Positions 49,500 to 57,402 of a stretch of 64,000 nt of DNA are shown here, piece by piece (positions within the stretch are counted from its first letter, which is position 1; every line of letters begins with the position of its first letter). The notes under the pieces are model-generated. The model worked only from the letters and a program-made list of their open reading frames with translations. It ran no database searches and had not been told where the DNA came from. This DNA is from Calothrix sp. FI2-JRJ7 (GTDB lineage: Bacteria > Cyanobacteriota > Cyanobacteriia > Cyanobacteriales > Nostocaceae). The stretch covers positions 1 to 64,000 of the forward strand of contig JAHHGX010000073.1 in the NCBI GenBank assembly GCA_019359675.1, in the 5' to 3' direction. The position numbers were made by a program, and so were the translations under genes.

Positions 49500-49598
49500 T
49501 TTTTGCTGGCAGTGAGATACTTTCAATATTTTGATGTTTTAAGCCTTAGCTAAAACTAAATGGATTAATCAAGAGTGGAAAGAATAATTTAAAATTAT

Positions 49599-49632
49599 TA
49601 GTGGTGGGTTGAAAGCGAATCCAGTTACGTCC
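49599..49632 (+). ncRNA. delocalised homing crRNA targeting tRNA-Val
   Basis: About 100 bp after the array is a partial repeat (GTGGTGGGTTGAAAG, 49601-49615) followed by CGAATCCAGTTACGTCC (49616-49632). These 17 bases are identical to the 3' part of the adjacent tRNA-Val gene (reverse complement of 49825-49841). The genomic target is preceded by GTT, a valid GTN PAM. This is the known private crRNA by which V-K CASTs home to tRNA genes. Its repeat pairs with all eight bases of the tracr AACCCACC. Confidence 0.93.
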
Positions 49633-49715
49633 TTATTAACTGGTTAGTGAACTTAGAAAGCAAACAAATCAATTTCAGTTAAAATCAAGAGGCAAATTTT
49701 AGTGACTAGCTTTAG

Positions 49716-49781
49716 GACACTAATCTGTCAAAAGTGACATTAATTTGTCAACGCGGTCAAATAATTTGGCAATCGACAACA
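49716..49781. repeat. CAST right end
   Basis: Three inverted TnsB-type sites lie at 49716-49731 (GACACTAATCTGTCAA), 49736-49751 (GACATTAATTTGTCAA) and 49755-49772 (GGTCAAATAATTTGGCAA), then the terminus GACAACA at 49781. The outer 26 bp align with the left end with identical spacing. Exactly 60 bp separate the terminus from the PAM of the homing target, which fits the known 60-66 bp rule. Confidence 0.82.
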
Positions 49782-49823
49782 CTAAATTATTTAGCCAACA
49801 AAGGTGTCATCGGTATAAATTTA

Positions 49824-49897
49824 TGGACGTAACTGGATTCGAACCAGTGACCCCATCCATGTCAAGGATGTACTCTAACCAACTGAGCTATACGTCC
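49824..49897 (-). tRNA. tRNA-Val (anticodon GAC), homing target of the CAST
   Basis: On the minus strand the cloverleaf is GGACGTA acceptor, D arm GCTC/GAGT, anticodon loop TTGACAT giving GAC, T arm ACTGG-TTCGAAT-CCAGT, acceptor TACGTCC and discriminator A. No CCA is encoded. Its 3' end faces the CAST. The gene is intact because the element inserts downstream of it. Confidence 0.96.
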
Positions 49898-49952
49898 GAA
49901 TTTTTCGCAACTTGTTAAGTATAGCATAGCTTATTCTACAAGGCAAGATATA

Positions 49953-50684
49953 TTATTTAACTTTGGCTGCCGCATCAATACCATCGCTAACCAGTTTGCC
50001 GTCTTCCATATATACAATTCTGTCGGCAATGTCTAAAATACGGTTGTCGTGGGTGACTAATAATATTGTACAGCCTTGCTCTTTTGCCAGTTTTTGCATT
50101 AGTTCTACGACATCACGTCCCGATTTTTTGTCTAATGCGGCTGTTGGTTCATCTGCTAGTATTATTTTAGGATGACTCGCCAATGCCCGCGCGATTGCTA
50201 CACGCTGCTTTTGTCCTCCCGACAAACTTTCGGGATAATAATCAACACGATTACCTAAACCTACTGTTTCTAACATATTAACAGCTAAGGCATCCATATC
50301 TTGGTCTAAGTACTTATCGTGCAACTCTAATGACATCCGCACGTTTTCTTTTGCCGTTAAAAATGTCATCAGATTATGCGCTTGGAATATATAGCCAATA
50401 TTACGACGTAACGAAGTTAACTGCTTTTTACTAGCGCCGCATATCTCTTGTTCTAATATCTTCAAACTACCCGACTGCGCTGAACGCAAACCACCCATCA
50501 ACGTTAAAAGCGTCGTCTTTCCAGAACCCGATGGCCCCGTCATGATGATTATTTCACCTTTGTTGATTTCCAAATTTATATCAAATAATGCTTGCTTACG
50601 TAAGGCGCCTTCCCCAAAATAATGGTTTAAATCTTGTATCGATATTACACTCTCTTCACCAAGCTGATGTGATTCTGATTGCAT
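49953..50684 (-). CDS. devA: DevA-type ABC transporter ATPase
   Basis: The 243-residue ATPase has Walker A MTGPSGSGKTTLLTLMGG, the signature SLSGGQKQRVAIARALA, Walker B IILADEPTAALD and the H-loop LLVTHDNR. It belongs to the MacB/LolD/DevA group that powers DevBCA export of heterocyst glycolipid or related lipids. Its partners devC and devB lie 6.7-9 kb away on the same strand, with the oxidase cluster between. An 18-bp TetR-type operator stands 14 bp upstream of the start, linking it to that unit. Confidence 0.92.
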   Translation of the reverse strand: MQSESHQLGEESVISIQDLNHYFGEGALRKQALFDINLEINKGEIIIMTGPSGSGKTTLLTLMGGLRSAQSGSLKILEQEICGASKKQLTSLRRNIGYIFQAHNLMTFLTAKENVRMSLELHDKYLDQDMDALAVNMLETVGLGNRVDYYPESLSGGQKQRVAIARALASHPKIILADEPTAALDKKSGRDVVELMQKLAKEQGCTILLVTHDNRILDIADRIVYMEDGKLVSDGIDAAAKVK

Positions 50685-50697
50685 AATCTCACTTATT

Positions 50698-50715
50698 ATA
50701 TCGAACGTTTGTTAT
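50698..50715. promoter_or_regulatory. TetR operator before devA
   Basis: ATATCGAACGTTTGTTAT lies upstream of devA. It matches ATATCGAACGCTCGTTAT before tetR (61954) at 16 of 18 positions and ATAACGAACATTCGTTAT before the GNAT gene (59209) at 15. The motif is an imperfect inverted repeat, as expected for a TetR dimer. Confidence 0.72.
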
Positions 50716-50778
50716 AAATTAATTTAACTTATTGAGTAAAGTGGTGTCAAGATCGGGCAGGATGCCCAACCCACAAGG

Positions 50779-52266
50779 TTATAAATTTGTAATTAAATGT
50801 TCCCCCACTCTGAGAGCGTTTGCAATTACTGTAAGTGAGGGACTGGTTGCTGGGTTGGATGGGAAAAAGCTGGCGTCAACAATATATAAGTTATTGACAT
50901 CGTGTGTACAACAGTTGAGGTTAAGAACTGATGTTTTGGGGTCTTCACCAAAGCGACATGTACCTGACTGGTGTGCAATTACATTTAAAGGCGCCTCAGC
51001 ACGGGGATAGGCGCCACGCGATAGGGGATTATTGATTGTGCGGTCTACTGTTTTGAGTGTATCTAACCAGCGATAAATTAAACGGTCGTGTGCTTCGGTG
51101 TTGTTAGGGGTATATTCTAGATAGAGTTTTGAGTTTTTTAGTCTGACTCGGTTGTTTGGGTCTGGTAGGTCTTCGGTTTGTAACCACCAACCAATGGAAC
51201 GAATGGCTAGTTGTCGTAAACCGGAACCAGGCATAAGTTTGGCTAAACCAGATAATAAAGGTGGAGATTCTGCAAACATGACATTTTGAAGAAGACCACC
51301 TGTATTGTGAATACTGCCCATTGGGAAGGGAAAGTTTTTATCTCCCCAGTAAAAATCATTGATACAAACTGTTTTGGGAAATATACCCGAATTTGTTGTT
51401 GGACGTAGTTGTACTATAGATGTCATTAAGTGTTTCATAAAATTGCGTCCCACTTGGTCGGAACTGTTCGCTAGTCCGTGGGGGTGTTTTTCGTTGCGTG
51501 AACGCAATAGTAATGCTGCCGAGTTGACGGCGCCGCAAGCTAGAATAACAATATGGGCAAAGAATAGATATGACTGTGTACCTATTTGCGCTTCAACTGC
51601 TTTAACTTCGGCGCCACTGGGGCTAGTATGTAGAAAGCTAACAAATGCGTCGGTTTTGAGAGTGACATTAGGATAGTTTTTGACGGTTGCAATTCCTGGT
51701 TTGGTATCGCTATTTTCATTTGACTCTAAAGGTAGATGCGATGGATTTAATCCTTGTTTAGCTACGATATTGCAAATTTCTTGGACTTGAGGTTCGTGAT
51801 TTATTGCTGGGTACAAATATTCTTGAGTGCGAGGTGGTTCGGTAGAGTCTTCTCCAACTTGACCACCGACATTATAAAGCTTTTCAGCTTCATTGTAATA
51901 TGGTTCCAAGTCTTTATATTTAATCGGCCATTCAGGAGAAATACCATCTTGATGCTGTACCTGCTCAAAATCTTTTTCCCGCATCCGTAACAGTTCAGCA
52001 CTGTAAGTCTTGGTATCACCACCAACCGAGTAACTTGTTTGGGGAAAAAATGGCTCGCCATCTTTATCGTACCATTCTTCGTTAGCGCGATAACGTTCTT
52101 TTTTAAAGACTTCGCCACCTTGAAGTTGTTCTTCTGGAGCTAAAAAACCACCTCTTTCCAAAATTAGAATTTTCTTACCCGTTGGCGCCAGTTTTTGTGC
52201 TATCGTTCCACCACCAGCGCCTGTACCAACTATAATTACATCATAATATTGGTCATCGATAATCAT
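50779..52266 (-). CDS. GMC-type FAD oxidoreductase
   Basis: About 495 residues from the ATG at 52266 (MIIDDQYYDVIIVGTGAGGG), which has GAGGAGA 8 bp upstream; the ATG 8 codons earlier is less likely. The FAD site GTGAGGGTIAQKLA and ILERGG are near the N-terminus, the PQTSYSVGGDTKTYSAELLR region follows, and the C-terminus has HQSGTCRFGEDPKTSVLN with the catalytic His and DASFFPSNPATSPSLTVIAN. It probably oxidises an alcohol or sugar and is next to the oxidase genes, so it might feed electrons to them (inference). Confidence 0.88.
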   Translation of the reverse strand: MIIDDQYYDVIIVGTGAGGGTIAQKLAPTGKKILILERGGFLAPEEQLQGGEVFKKERYRANEEWYDKDGEPFFPQTSYSVGGDTKTYSAELLRMREKDFEQVQHQDGISPEWPIKYKDLEPYYNEAEKLYNVGGQVGEDSTEPPRTQEYLYPAINHEPQVQEICNIVAKQGLNPSHLPLESNENSDTKPGIATVKNYPNVTLKTDAFVSFLHTSPSGAEVKAVEAQIGTQSYLFFAHIVILACGAVNSAALLLRSRNEKHPHGLANSSDQVGRNFMKHLMTSIVQLRPTTNSGIFPKTVCINDFYWGDKNFPFPMGSIHNTGGLLQNVMFAESPPLLSGLAKLMPGSGLRQLAIRSIGWWLQTEDLPDPNNRVRLKNSKLYLEYTPNNTEAHDRLIYRWLDTLKTVDRTINNPLSRGAYPRAEAPLNVIAHQSGTCRFGEDPKTSVLNLNCCTHDVNNLYIVDASFFPSNPATSPSLTVIANALRVGEHLITNL

Positions 52267-52302
52267 ATAAGTTCTCCTCTTTATGTACAAGCGTGAAAGT
52301 AG

Positions 52303-52362
52303 GGTGCGTGAAAGCCATTACCATCAATCAATAGAACGCTAGGATTAAAGCTTTCACGCACC
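52303..52362. repeat. intergenic hairpin repeat, GTGCGTGAAAGC family
   Basis: GGGTGCGTGAAAGCC pairs with AAAGCTTTCACGCACC. It is an inverted copy relative to 5149 and lies between coxC and the GMC gene. Confidence 0.75.
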
Positions 52363-52392
52363 ATCTTACATATGGTGTTTAAGCAATAATAA

Positions 52393-52453
52393 GGTGCGTG
52401 ACGCTAGAAGATTATTCTTTTACCTGTTAATTGTTCATAGCGTCACACACCCT
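52393..52453. repeat. intergenic hairpin repeat, GTGCGTGACGC family
   Basis: GGTGCGTGACGCTA pairs with TAGCGTCACACACC. The last bases of the repeat form part of the coxC stop codon (read on the minus strand as TAG), so the repeat inserted right at the gene end. Confidence 0.75.
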
Positions 52454-53033
52454 ACCACAAATAAATTAAGCTAAACAAAATAATCCAAATCACATCGACA
52501 AAGTGCCAAAATAGCGAAGTTGCCGCAACACCAAAGTGACCTTTGTCGTAGTTACCAGGAATAAAAGAACGAATTAAGACCATGAACTGTAATAAAACAC
52601 CTGTAAAAACGTGCAGTCCGTGGAAACCTGTGAGTAAATAAAACGTTCCACCGAAGACTCCAGATGTAAACCCAAAATTGAGTCCTTGCCATTCCACTGC
52701 TTGACCGTATAGAAAATAACTCCCCATCATCATTGTGAGCAGTAAAAACACGCGAAAACCCCAAAGGTTTTTACGTGCGAGGAAAAGTTCGGCTATATAT
52801 ATTACAAAGCTGCTGGCTACAAGAATGACTGTATTTATTCCAGGTTCTTTAATTTCTAATCCTTCTACACCTGTTGGCAACCAGTTTGTTGTTGTTGTTT
52901 TGTAGACTATATATCCTGCGAATAAACTTAAGAAAATAACGCTTTCGGAAAGTAGAAACACGATGAAGCCAAACATGCTATTTGCTTCTTCGTCGTGGGA
53001 ATGCTGAATATGTTCTGGTGCTGTTGTTTCCAT
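52452..53033 (-). CDS. coxC: heme-copper oxidase subunit III (ARTO)
   Basis: About 193 residues from METTAPEHIQHSHDEEANSM. The longer reading to 53120 adds residues encoded by a short tandem repeat (TDTTDVTDVTD) and is unlikely to be the native start. It has five membrane segments and subunit III landmarks: FLLSESVIFLSLFAGY, the FYLLTGFHGLHVFTGVLL region with its His residues, and ATSLFWHFVDVIWIILFSLI. It completes a coxBAC set. Confidence 0.93.
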   Translation of the reverse strand: METTAPEHIQHSHDEEANSMFGFIVFLLSESVIFLSLFAGYIVYKTTTTNWLPTGVEGLEIKEPGINTVILVASSFVIYIAELFLARKNLWGFRVFLLLTMMMGSYFLYGQAVEWQGLNFGFTSGVFGGTFYLLTGFHGLHVFTGVLLQFMVLIRSFIPGNYDKGHFGVAATSLFWHFVDVIWIILFSLIYLW

Positions 53034-53060
53034 TTTAGATGTTTGAATAAAATACCTTGC

Positions 53061-53118
53061 AACGGATGTAACGGATGATTTATCCGTTACATCCGTTACA
53101 TCCGTTGTATCCGTTGCC
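53061..53118. repeat. STRR array between coxA and coxC
   Basis: Tandem degenerate 9-mers on both strands (CAACGGATGTAACGGATGA, then CCGTTACATCCGTTACATCC) form a potential hairpin between coxA and coxC. The same units occur at 23181, 30044 and 62011. Confidence 0.7.
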
Positions 53119-53119
53119 A

Positions 53120-54775
53120 TTATTTCAAGTTGGCGCCGTTTTCTACGAGTGGTTCATTTTTACCATAACCATATGGTTCTGAGATAACTATGGGGAGTTC
53201 TTCAAAGTTTTCTACTGGTGGAGGTGAGGAAATTAACCACTCTAAACCTATTGCTCTCCAAGGGTTATCACCTGCTAATTTACCGTTCACACACGAACTG
53301 ACCATATTTAAGATAAATGGCAGTGTGGACATTCCAAGTAAAAATGCTCCTAAAGAAGCTATCACATTCCAAAATGCATACTCTGGGTCGTATGAAGCTA
53401 CCCGACGTGGCATTCCTTGTAAACCTAACGGATGCATTGGAAAAAAGTTTAAGTTGGTGCCAATAAATGTTAATACAAAGTGTAATTTTCCTAATCCTTC
53501 GTAGTACATCCGTCCGGTCATTTTGGGGAACCAGTGGTATATAGCAGCATACACTCCCATGACAGTGGCGCCGTATATAACGTAGTGGAAGTGACCGACG
53601 ACAAAATAGGTGTTATTAACATGAATATCAACGGGTACTGCGGCAAGCATAATACCTGTAATGCCCGAAAATACAAACATTACTAATCCACCGAGTGCAA
53701 ATAGCATTGGAGTGTCAAGTCGAAGTTTACCACCCCAAATCGTTGCTAGCCAAGCAAATACTTTAATACCAGTGGGGACGGAAATTAACATCGTCGAAAA
53801 CATGAATAGCACCCGCATCCAGCTTGGAGTACCACTCGCAAACATGTGGTGAACCCAAACAACTGCACTCAACCCTGTGATAATGAGGGATGATACGGCG
53901 ACTACTCTGTATCCAAATAACGGCTTTCTGGCGTAGACTGGAAAAATTTCCGAGAAAATACCAAATATTGGCAGTATTATTACGTAGACTGCGGGATGCG
54001 AATAAAACCAAAAGAAGTGTTGATATAATACTGGACTGCCACCTTTGGCAGGGTCAAAGAATGCTGTGCCAAAACAGAGGTCACACAGTAACATTACTGC
54101 CCCGGCGGTGAGTGCAGGTAGTCCAAATAACTGAATAATTTGGGCACTCAGAACCGTCCAAACATATGCAGGCATTCGGAAGAACGTCATTCCCGGTGCC
54201 CGCATTTTAAAGATAGTGGTGACAATATTAACGGCGCCCATTATTGAGGAAACCCCCGATAATGCCACTGCCACCAACCATAAAAATTGACCGTTAATAA
54301 AATTCCCACTAGGGTTTTGTAAACTGACGGGAGGATAAGACCACCATCCTGCTTGTGCTGGACCCGAAGGTAACAGAAAACTTGCCATCAGAATAATCCC
54401 GAATACAGGCACCATCCAAAATGCCACAGCATTCAATCTTGGAAATGCCATATCACCGGCGCCTATCATTAGTGGTACAAGATAATTAGCCAGACCAGCT
54501 AAAACAGGAAACGTCCACAGAAATAACATCACCGTACCATGCATAGTGAACATAGCATTGTAAACAGTACGGTCAACCAAGTCAGATTCGGGAGTTATTA
54601 ATTCTCCGCGAATAATCATCGCGAAAATTCCACCAATGAGAAAGAATATAAATGCCGTAACTATATATTGAATACCAATTACCTTATGGTCAGTGCTAAA
54701 GCTAAAGTAACTTTTCCACGTCGTTAAAGGTGGATGATGTTCTTTTTGCCCTTGAATACTTTCTAAAATTGTCAT
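53120..54775 (-). CDS. coxA: heme-copper oxidase subunit I (ARTO)
   Basis: This 551-residue subunit I has 12 membrane segments and all metal ligands: MHGTVMLFLW (heme), WFYSHPAVYVIILP (CuB His with the cross-linked Tyr), WVHHMFASG (CuB His pair) and VGHFHYVIYG (both heme His). The K-channel region after HP is normal. It is followed by coxC after a repeat array and preceded by coxB with a 2-bp gap. The complex sits in the cytoplasmic or thylakoid membrane. Confidence 0.97.
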   Translation of the reverse strand: MTILESIQGQKEHHPPLTTWKSYFSFSTDHKVIGIQYIVTAFIFFLIGGIFAMIIRGELITPESDLVDRTVYNAMFTMHGTVMLFLWTFPVLAGLANYLVPLMIGAGDMAFPRLNAVAFWMVPVFGIILMASFLLPSGPAQAGWWSYPPVSLQNPSGNFINGQFLWLVAVALSGVSSIMGAVNIVTTIFKMRAPGMTFFRMPAYVWTVLSAQIIQLFGLPALTAGAVMLLCDLCFGTAFFDPAKGGSPVLYQHFFWFYSHPAVYVIILPIFGIFSEIFPVYARKPLFGYRVVAVSSLIITGLSAVVWVHHMFASGTPSWMRVLFMFSTMLISVPTGIKVFAWLATIWGGKLRLDTPMLFALGGLVMFVFSGITGIMLAAVPVDIHVNNTYFVVGHFHYVIYGATVMGVYAAIYHWFPKMTGRMYYEGLGKLHFVLTFIGTNLNFFPMHPLGLQGMPRRVASYDPEYAFWNVIASLGAFLLGMSTLPFILNMVSSCVNGKLAGDNPWRAIGLEWLISSPPPVENFEELPIVISEPYGYGKNEPLVENGANLK

Positions 54776-54777
54776 AA

Positions 54778-55677
54778 TTAGCTATCTTTCTGACTGGGAT
54801 AATTCACAATTGGAGGTGTAGCAGGCGCCACACTATTCCAACCTTTTATAGTTTGTTTACTTTGCTGTTCATACTCAGCAAAAGCCTGATTATATGAAGG
54901 TTGTGGCTCAAGTTTCGCTGCCTGAACTAACCAAGTACTAAAATCTTCAGGTGTTTCCACAACTACATTGGTTTGCATTGCCGCAAAATAAGTACCGCTA
55001 AATTGGGAATCACGAAGACGATATTTACCCACACGTATTGGAGTAAACTCAAAATCTATAACTTGTTGAGGTATGATATCTTGCTTCAATCTAAAAGCTG
55101 GAATATACAACCCATGTATTACATCAGCAGAAGTCAACTTCAACCGAACTCGTTGCGCGCTAGGTAAATGTAACTCTGTACTACTGACATTAGCACCTTT
55201 ATAGCGGAACTCCCAAGACCACTGTTTGGCAATGACTTCTACTTCTGTAATTTTCTTAGATGGTGTATCCATCGAAGCAGCTTCTGCTGACTGCATTAGA
55301 TGTACATGTTCCATCGGTCCAAGAATTCCCATTTGGTCGTATATTTGATAGCTATAGACGCCAATCCAAATCACCAAGAAAAAAGGAATTGCAGTCCAAA
55401 TAATTTCTAATTTGACGTTCCCCTCAATTGGAGGTCCGTCACTCATATCGTATTTACCTGCACGTTGAAACAGAACTGAATAAGTAAGAGTACCCGTTAC
55501 TCCCAAAAATATAAAAGTCCCTAACGTCACCAAAAAGCTAAATAAATCATCAATAAGTAAAGACTCTGCTGTTGCTTGGGGTGGAAACCAAGAATGTGAC
55601 AAATCTCCCATCCACAAACTCACAGCACTCAAAGCTAATGTAACAATAATCAAGGTTACAATAGTACGAATTTTCAT
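54778..55677 (-). CDS. coxB: subunit II of the alternative terminal oxidase, CuA site missing
   Basis: This 299-residue subunit II has two N-terminal membrane helices and a cupredoxin domain (KQWSWEFRYKGANVSSTELH, DVIHGLYIPAFRLKQDIIPQ). The CuA loop, usually C-x3-C-x3-H-x2-M, reads YRLRDSQFSGTYFAAMQTNV: Asp and Ser replace the two Cys, and Phe replaces the His. This loss of CuA is the hallmark of ARTO-type quinol oxidases in cyanobacteria, which accept electrons from quinol and not from cytochrome c or plastocyanin. Heterocyst cox3 of Nostoc is of this type. Confidence 0.93.
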   Translation of the reverse strand: MKIRTIVTLIIVTLALSAVSLWMGDLSHSWFPPQATAESLLIDDLFSFLVTLGTFIFLGVTGTLTYSVLFQRAGKYDMSDGPPIEGNVKLEIIWTAIPFFLVIWIGVYSYQIYDQMGILGPMEHVHLMQSAEAASMDTPSKKITEVEVIAKQWSWEFRYKGANVSSTELHLPSAQRVRLKLTSADVIHGLYIPAFRLKQDIIPQQVIDFEFTPIRVGKYRLRDSQFSGTYFAAMQTNVVVETPEDFSTWLVQAAKLEPQPSYNQAFAEYEQQSKQTIKGWNSVAPATPPIVNYPSQKDS

Positions 55678-55679
55678 AA

Positions 55680-56285
55680 TTATTTCAACACTGCATTAAC
55701 ATCTTCACTCATCCGCAATAACCTAACAGCGGTATTGTGAACACCAAACTCACCTGCTAAATGGGCGCCTAATGTACCATGAAGATACATCATAAACATG
55801 ATTACCAGTCCCACAGCTAAATAACTCCACTGAACTTGTTGTCCTCGGTCTTTACGCCAAACGTAGCGCTGAAACCCTCGCCAAACCGTCATCACAACAA
55901 TTAACGTTAATAAAACGACACCACCAACACCATGCCAAAGCATAGTTTCAAAAGCTTGTAAACCCCAAGCGCTTTTAATTTCAGCTCCGGGTTGTGCCAG
56001 CATAATTTCGTAAAAACCTGCTGCGACTGTAAAAAACGTAATAATTGCACAAGCGAGCATATTGTACCAACCAACATCGAACAAGCTCGCACGTGTCGCA
56101 GGAATTGCTAAAAATTTAAAAACTGGCTTTTCCAACATATAAAAGGCGCCAACAATATCAAAAGTTACTGCTACAATAAATAATCCCAACGTTAAATGTA
56201 CCAAGTTGGGATGAATTGGTATTGCATAAGGCAACCCATTGGCGCCTAAGTGTGATTTAATTTGGTCAATCAAATCATAATTCAT
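55680..56285 (-). CDS. DUF2231 membrane protein (second)
   Basis: About 201 residues from MNYDLIDQIKSHLGANGLPY. The start overlaps the stop of the preceding DUF2231 gene (ATGA), and a longer reading to 56378 runs back into that gene and is rejected. Four membrane segments; the first carries the DUF2231 signature IPIHPNLVHLTLGLFIVAVT with conserved His residues. The pair sits directly upstream of coxB, as in heterocyst-type oxidase clusters I remember. It may bind heme or help assemble the oxidase (inference). Confidence 0.87.
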   Translation of the reverse strand: MNYDLIDQIKSHLGANGLPYAIPIHPNLVHLTLGLFIVAVTFDIVGAFYMLEKPVFKFLAIPATRASLFDVGWYNMLACAIITFFTVAAGFYEIMLAQPGAEIKSAWGLQAFETMLWHGVGGVVLLTLIVVMTVWRGFQRYVWRKDRGQQVQWSYLAVGLVIMFMMYLHGTLGAHLAGEFGVHNTAVRLLRMSEDVNAVLK

Positions 56286-56785
56286 TGCAAAACCCCTTGT
56301 TTTATAGCTTCTACAACTGGTTGTGTGTGTAGTCCATAGACCCAAACCAACTTGTCCCCAAGGTAAACTTGGAAGCAAACAATTACACTTAAAACTAATC
56401 CAACAGCTAAATAAGAAGTAGGTATTCTCAAAGGGTCACGTAATCGAATAATATAACGCCATCCTGTAATAGCTGCAATAATTCCCGACAGCGACCAACC
56501 AATCAAAGTATGTAAATTCAATACAGGTTCTACTGCTTCATATGCCAAAGAGAGACCAGCTTCGATTTGACCAAATATAATCGCAATAAATATCGAAACC
56601 GTGGCAAAACACATATTCCACCAACTTACCTCATACAGTTTATAATTCCGAGTTGCCAAACCTACAAAATCACAAACCACAGCAAACAACACCATTGCGA
56701 TTACAAAGTGAACAACAATAGGGTGTATTGTGTCTGGATACGGTAGATTATGCTCATTTAAAGGTGGAAGTAAGTTGTCAAACAT
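56282..56785 (-). CDS. DUF2231 membrane protein (first)
   Basis: This 167-residue protein has four membrane helices. The DUF2231 signature DTIHPIVVHFVIAMVLFAVV shows the paired His residues also seen in the downstream paralogue. AGAGGAAAAC precedes the ATG. It is the first gene of a five-gene unit DUF2231-DUF2231-coxB-coxA-coxC with tiny gaps, so the promoter should lie in the 600-bp region upstream. Confidence 0.87.
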   Translation of the reverse strand: MFDNLLPPLNEHNLPYPDTIHPIVVHFVIAMVLFAVVCDFVGLATRNYKLYEVSWWNMCFATVSIFIAIIFGQIEAGLSLAYEAVEPVLNLHTLIGWSLSGIIAAITGWRYIIRLRDPLRIPTSYLAVGLVLSVIVCFQVYLGDKLVWVYGLHTQPVVEAIKQGVLQ

Positions 56786-57402
56786 TTTGTTTTCCTCTAC
56801 ACATCCAAAAGATACGACGAAATTTCACTAACACTTGATTTTTTTTTAGATTTACGGTCATTAATTTACTCAAACACTACTAGTATTAACACATAAATTC
56901 TATATAGAAAAATTACATAACTGAAACAATGATATAATCTACTTTAAAAATTACACAGAGAAATTAAGATATAGTAAAGAATGAACTGGAATTCTACTGC
57001 TTCATATCTGCAAGACTTAGTTTATTAATAAAGAGTAATCATACTATTTCGGACTTACGCTGCATAAACCTGGTTTCTACGCATTCATTGTCGCAGACAA
57101 ATCGTCATTTTTATTAGATGCTATCAACGTATATTCCAGGTTTCTAGGTTTTCATGCGTAAGTCCTGATATTATCGGCGCCTGAAAGTTTGATGAATATT
57201 GCTTTTTCAAGAATAAATTCATTGTTTGATGTATCACTTAATTGTTTAAGTAAACTGGATAAAATCAAAATAAGATACAAACTTTACTAGCAACATTATA
57301 TGTCCCTAACTCCGGAACATATAATCAATCATTCTTAATGACTTATAATTACCAAATCATGGGCAACCAAATTTACTTGCAACTAGCATCCATCCGCAAA
57401 AG
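56786..57402. other. intergenic region with a MITE-like element
   Basis: 617 bp between devC and the oxidase unit. At 57051-57165 there is a 115-bp element with ends GGACTTACGC and GCGTAAGTCC, enclosing a copy of the AGAAACC element (CCTGGTTTCTACGC; ATCGTCATTTTTATTA; CCAGGTTTCT). The GGACTTACGC ends look like terminal inverted repeats of a small transposon. The rest is AT-rich, presumably with the oxidase promoter. Confidence 0.65.

Larger units (their letters stand above)
37929..49781 (+). mobile_element. type V-K CRISPR-associated transposon (CAST), about 11.85 kb
   Basis: The unit carries, in the usual order, left end, tnsB, tnsC, tniQ, cargo, cvkR, cas12k, tracrRNA, CRISPR array, homing crRNA and right end. 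The ends are imperfect inverted repeats: the left reads TGTTGTACATTAACTAATTA then TTTG; the right, reverse complemented, TGTTGTCGATTGCCAAATTA then TTTG. A tRNA-Val lies 43 bp beyond the right end. Flanking 5-bp sequences (TTTGG left, CTAAA right) do not match, so no target duplication is visible. tnsB is frameshifted, so the element may be immobile. Confidence 0.93.

Noticed and set aside
49500-49598. Further CRISPR units between the array and the homing crRNA
   Set aside because: No copy of the 5' repeat half (GTTTCAATGCCCC) occurs there; only the partial repeat at 49601 is found.
49803-49807. GGTGT as a right-hand target duplication matching GGTGT at 37927
   Set aside because: Using it would place the right terminus at 49802 with no TGT end and only about 39 bp from the PAM. 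The end at 49781 aligns with the left end and gives 60 bp, so the match is taken as chance.
50732-51010. 92-codon frame on the plus strand opposite the GMC gene
   Set aside because: It is the reverse shadow of the conserved C-terminal half of the oxidoreductase.
53034-53120. 29-residue N-terminal extension of CoxC
   Set aside because: It is encoded by a short tandem repeat array overlapping the coxA stop; subunit III proteins start near the internal Met.
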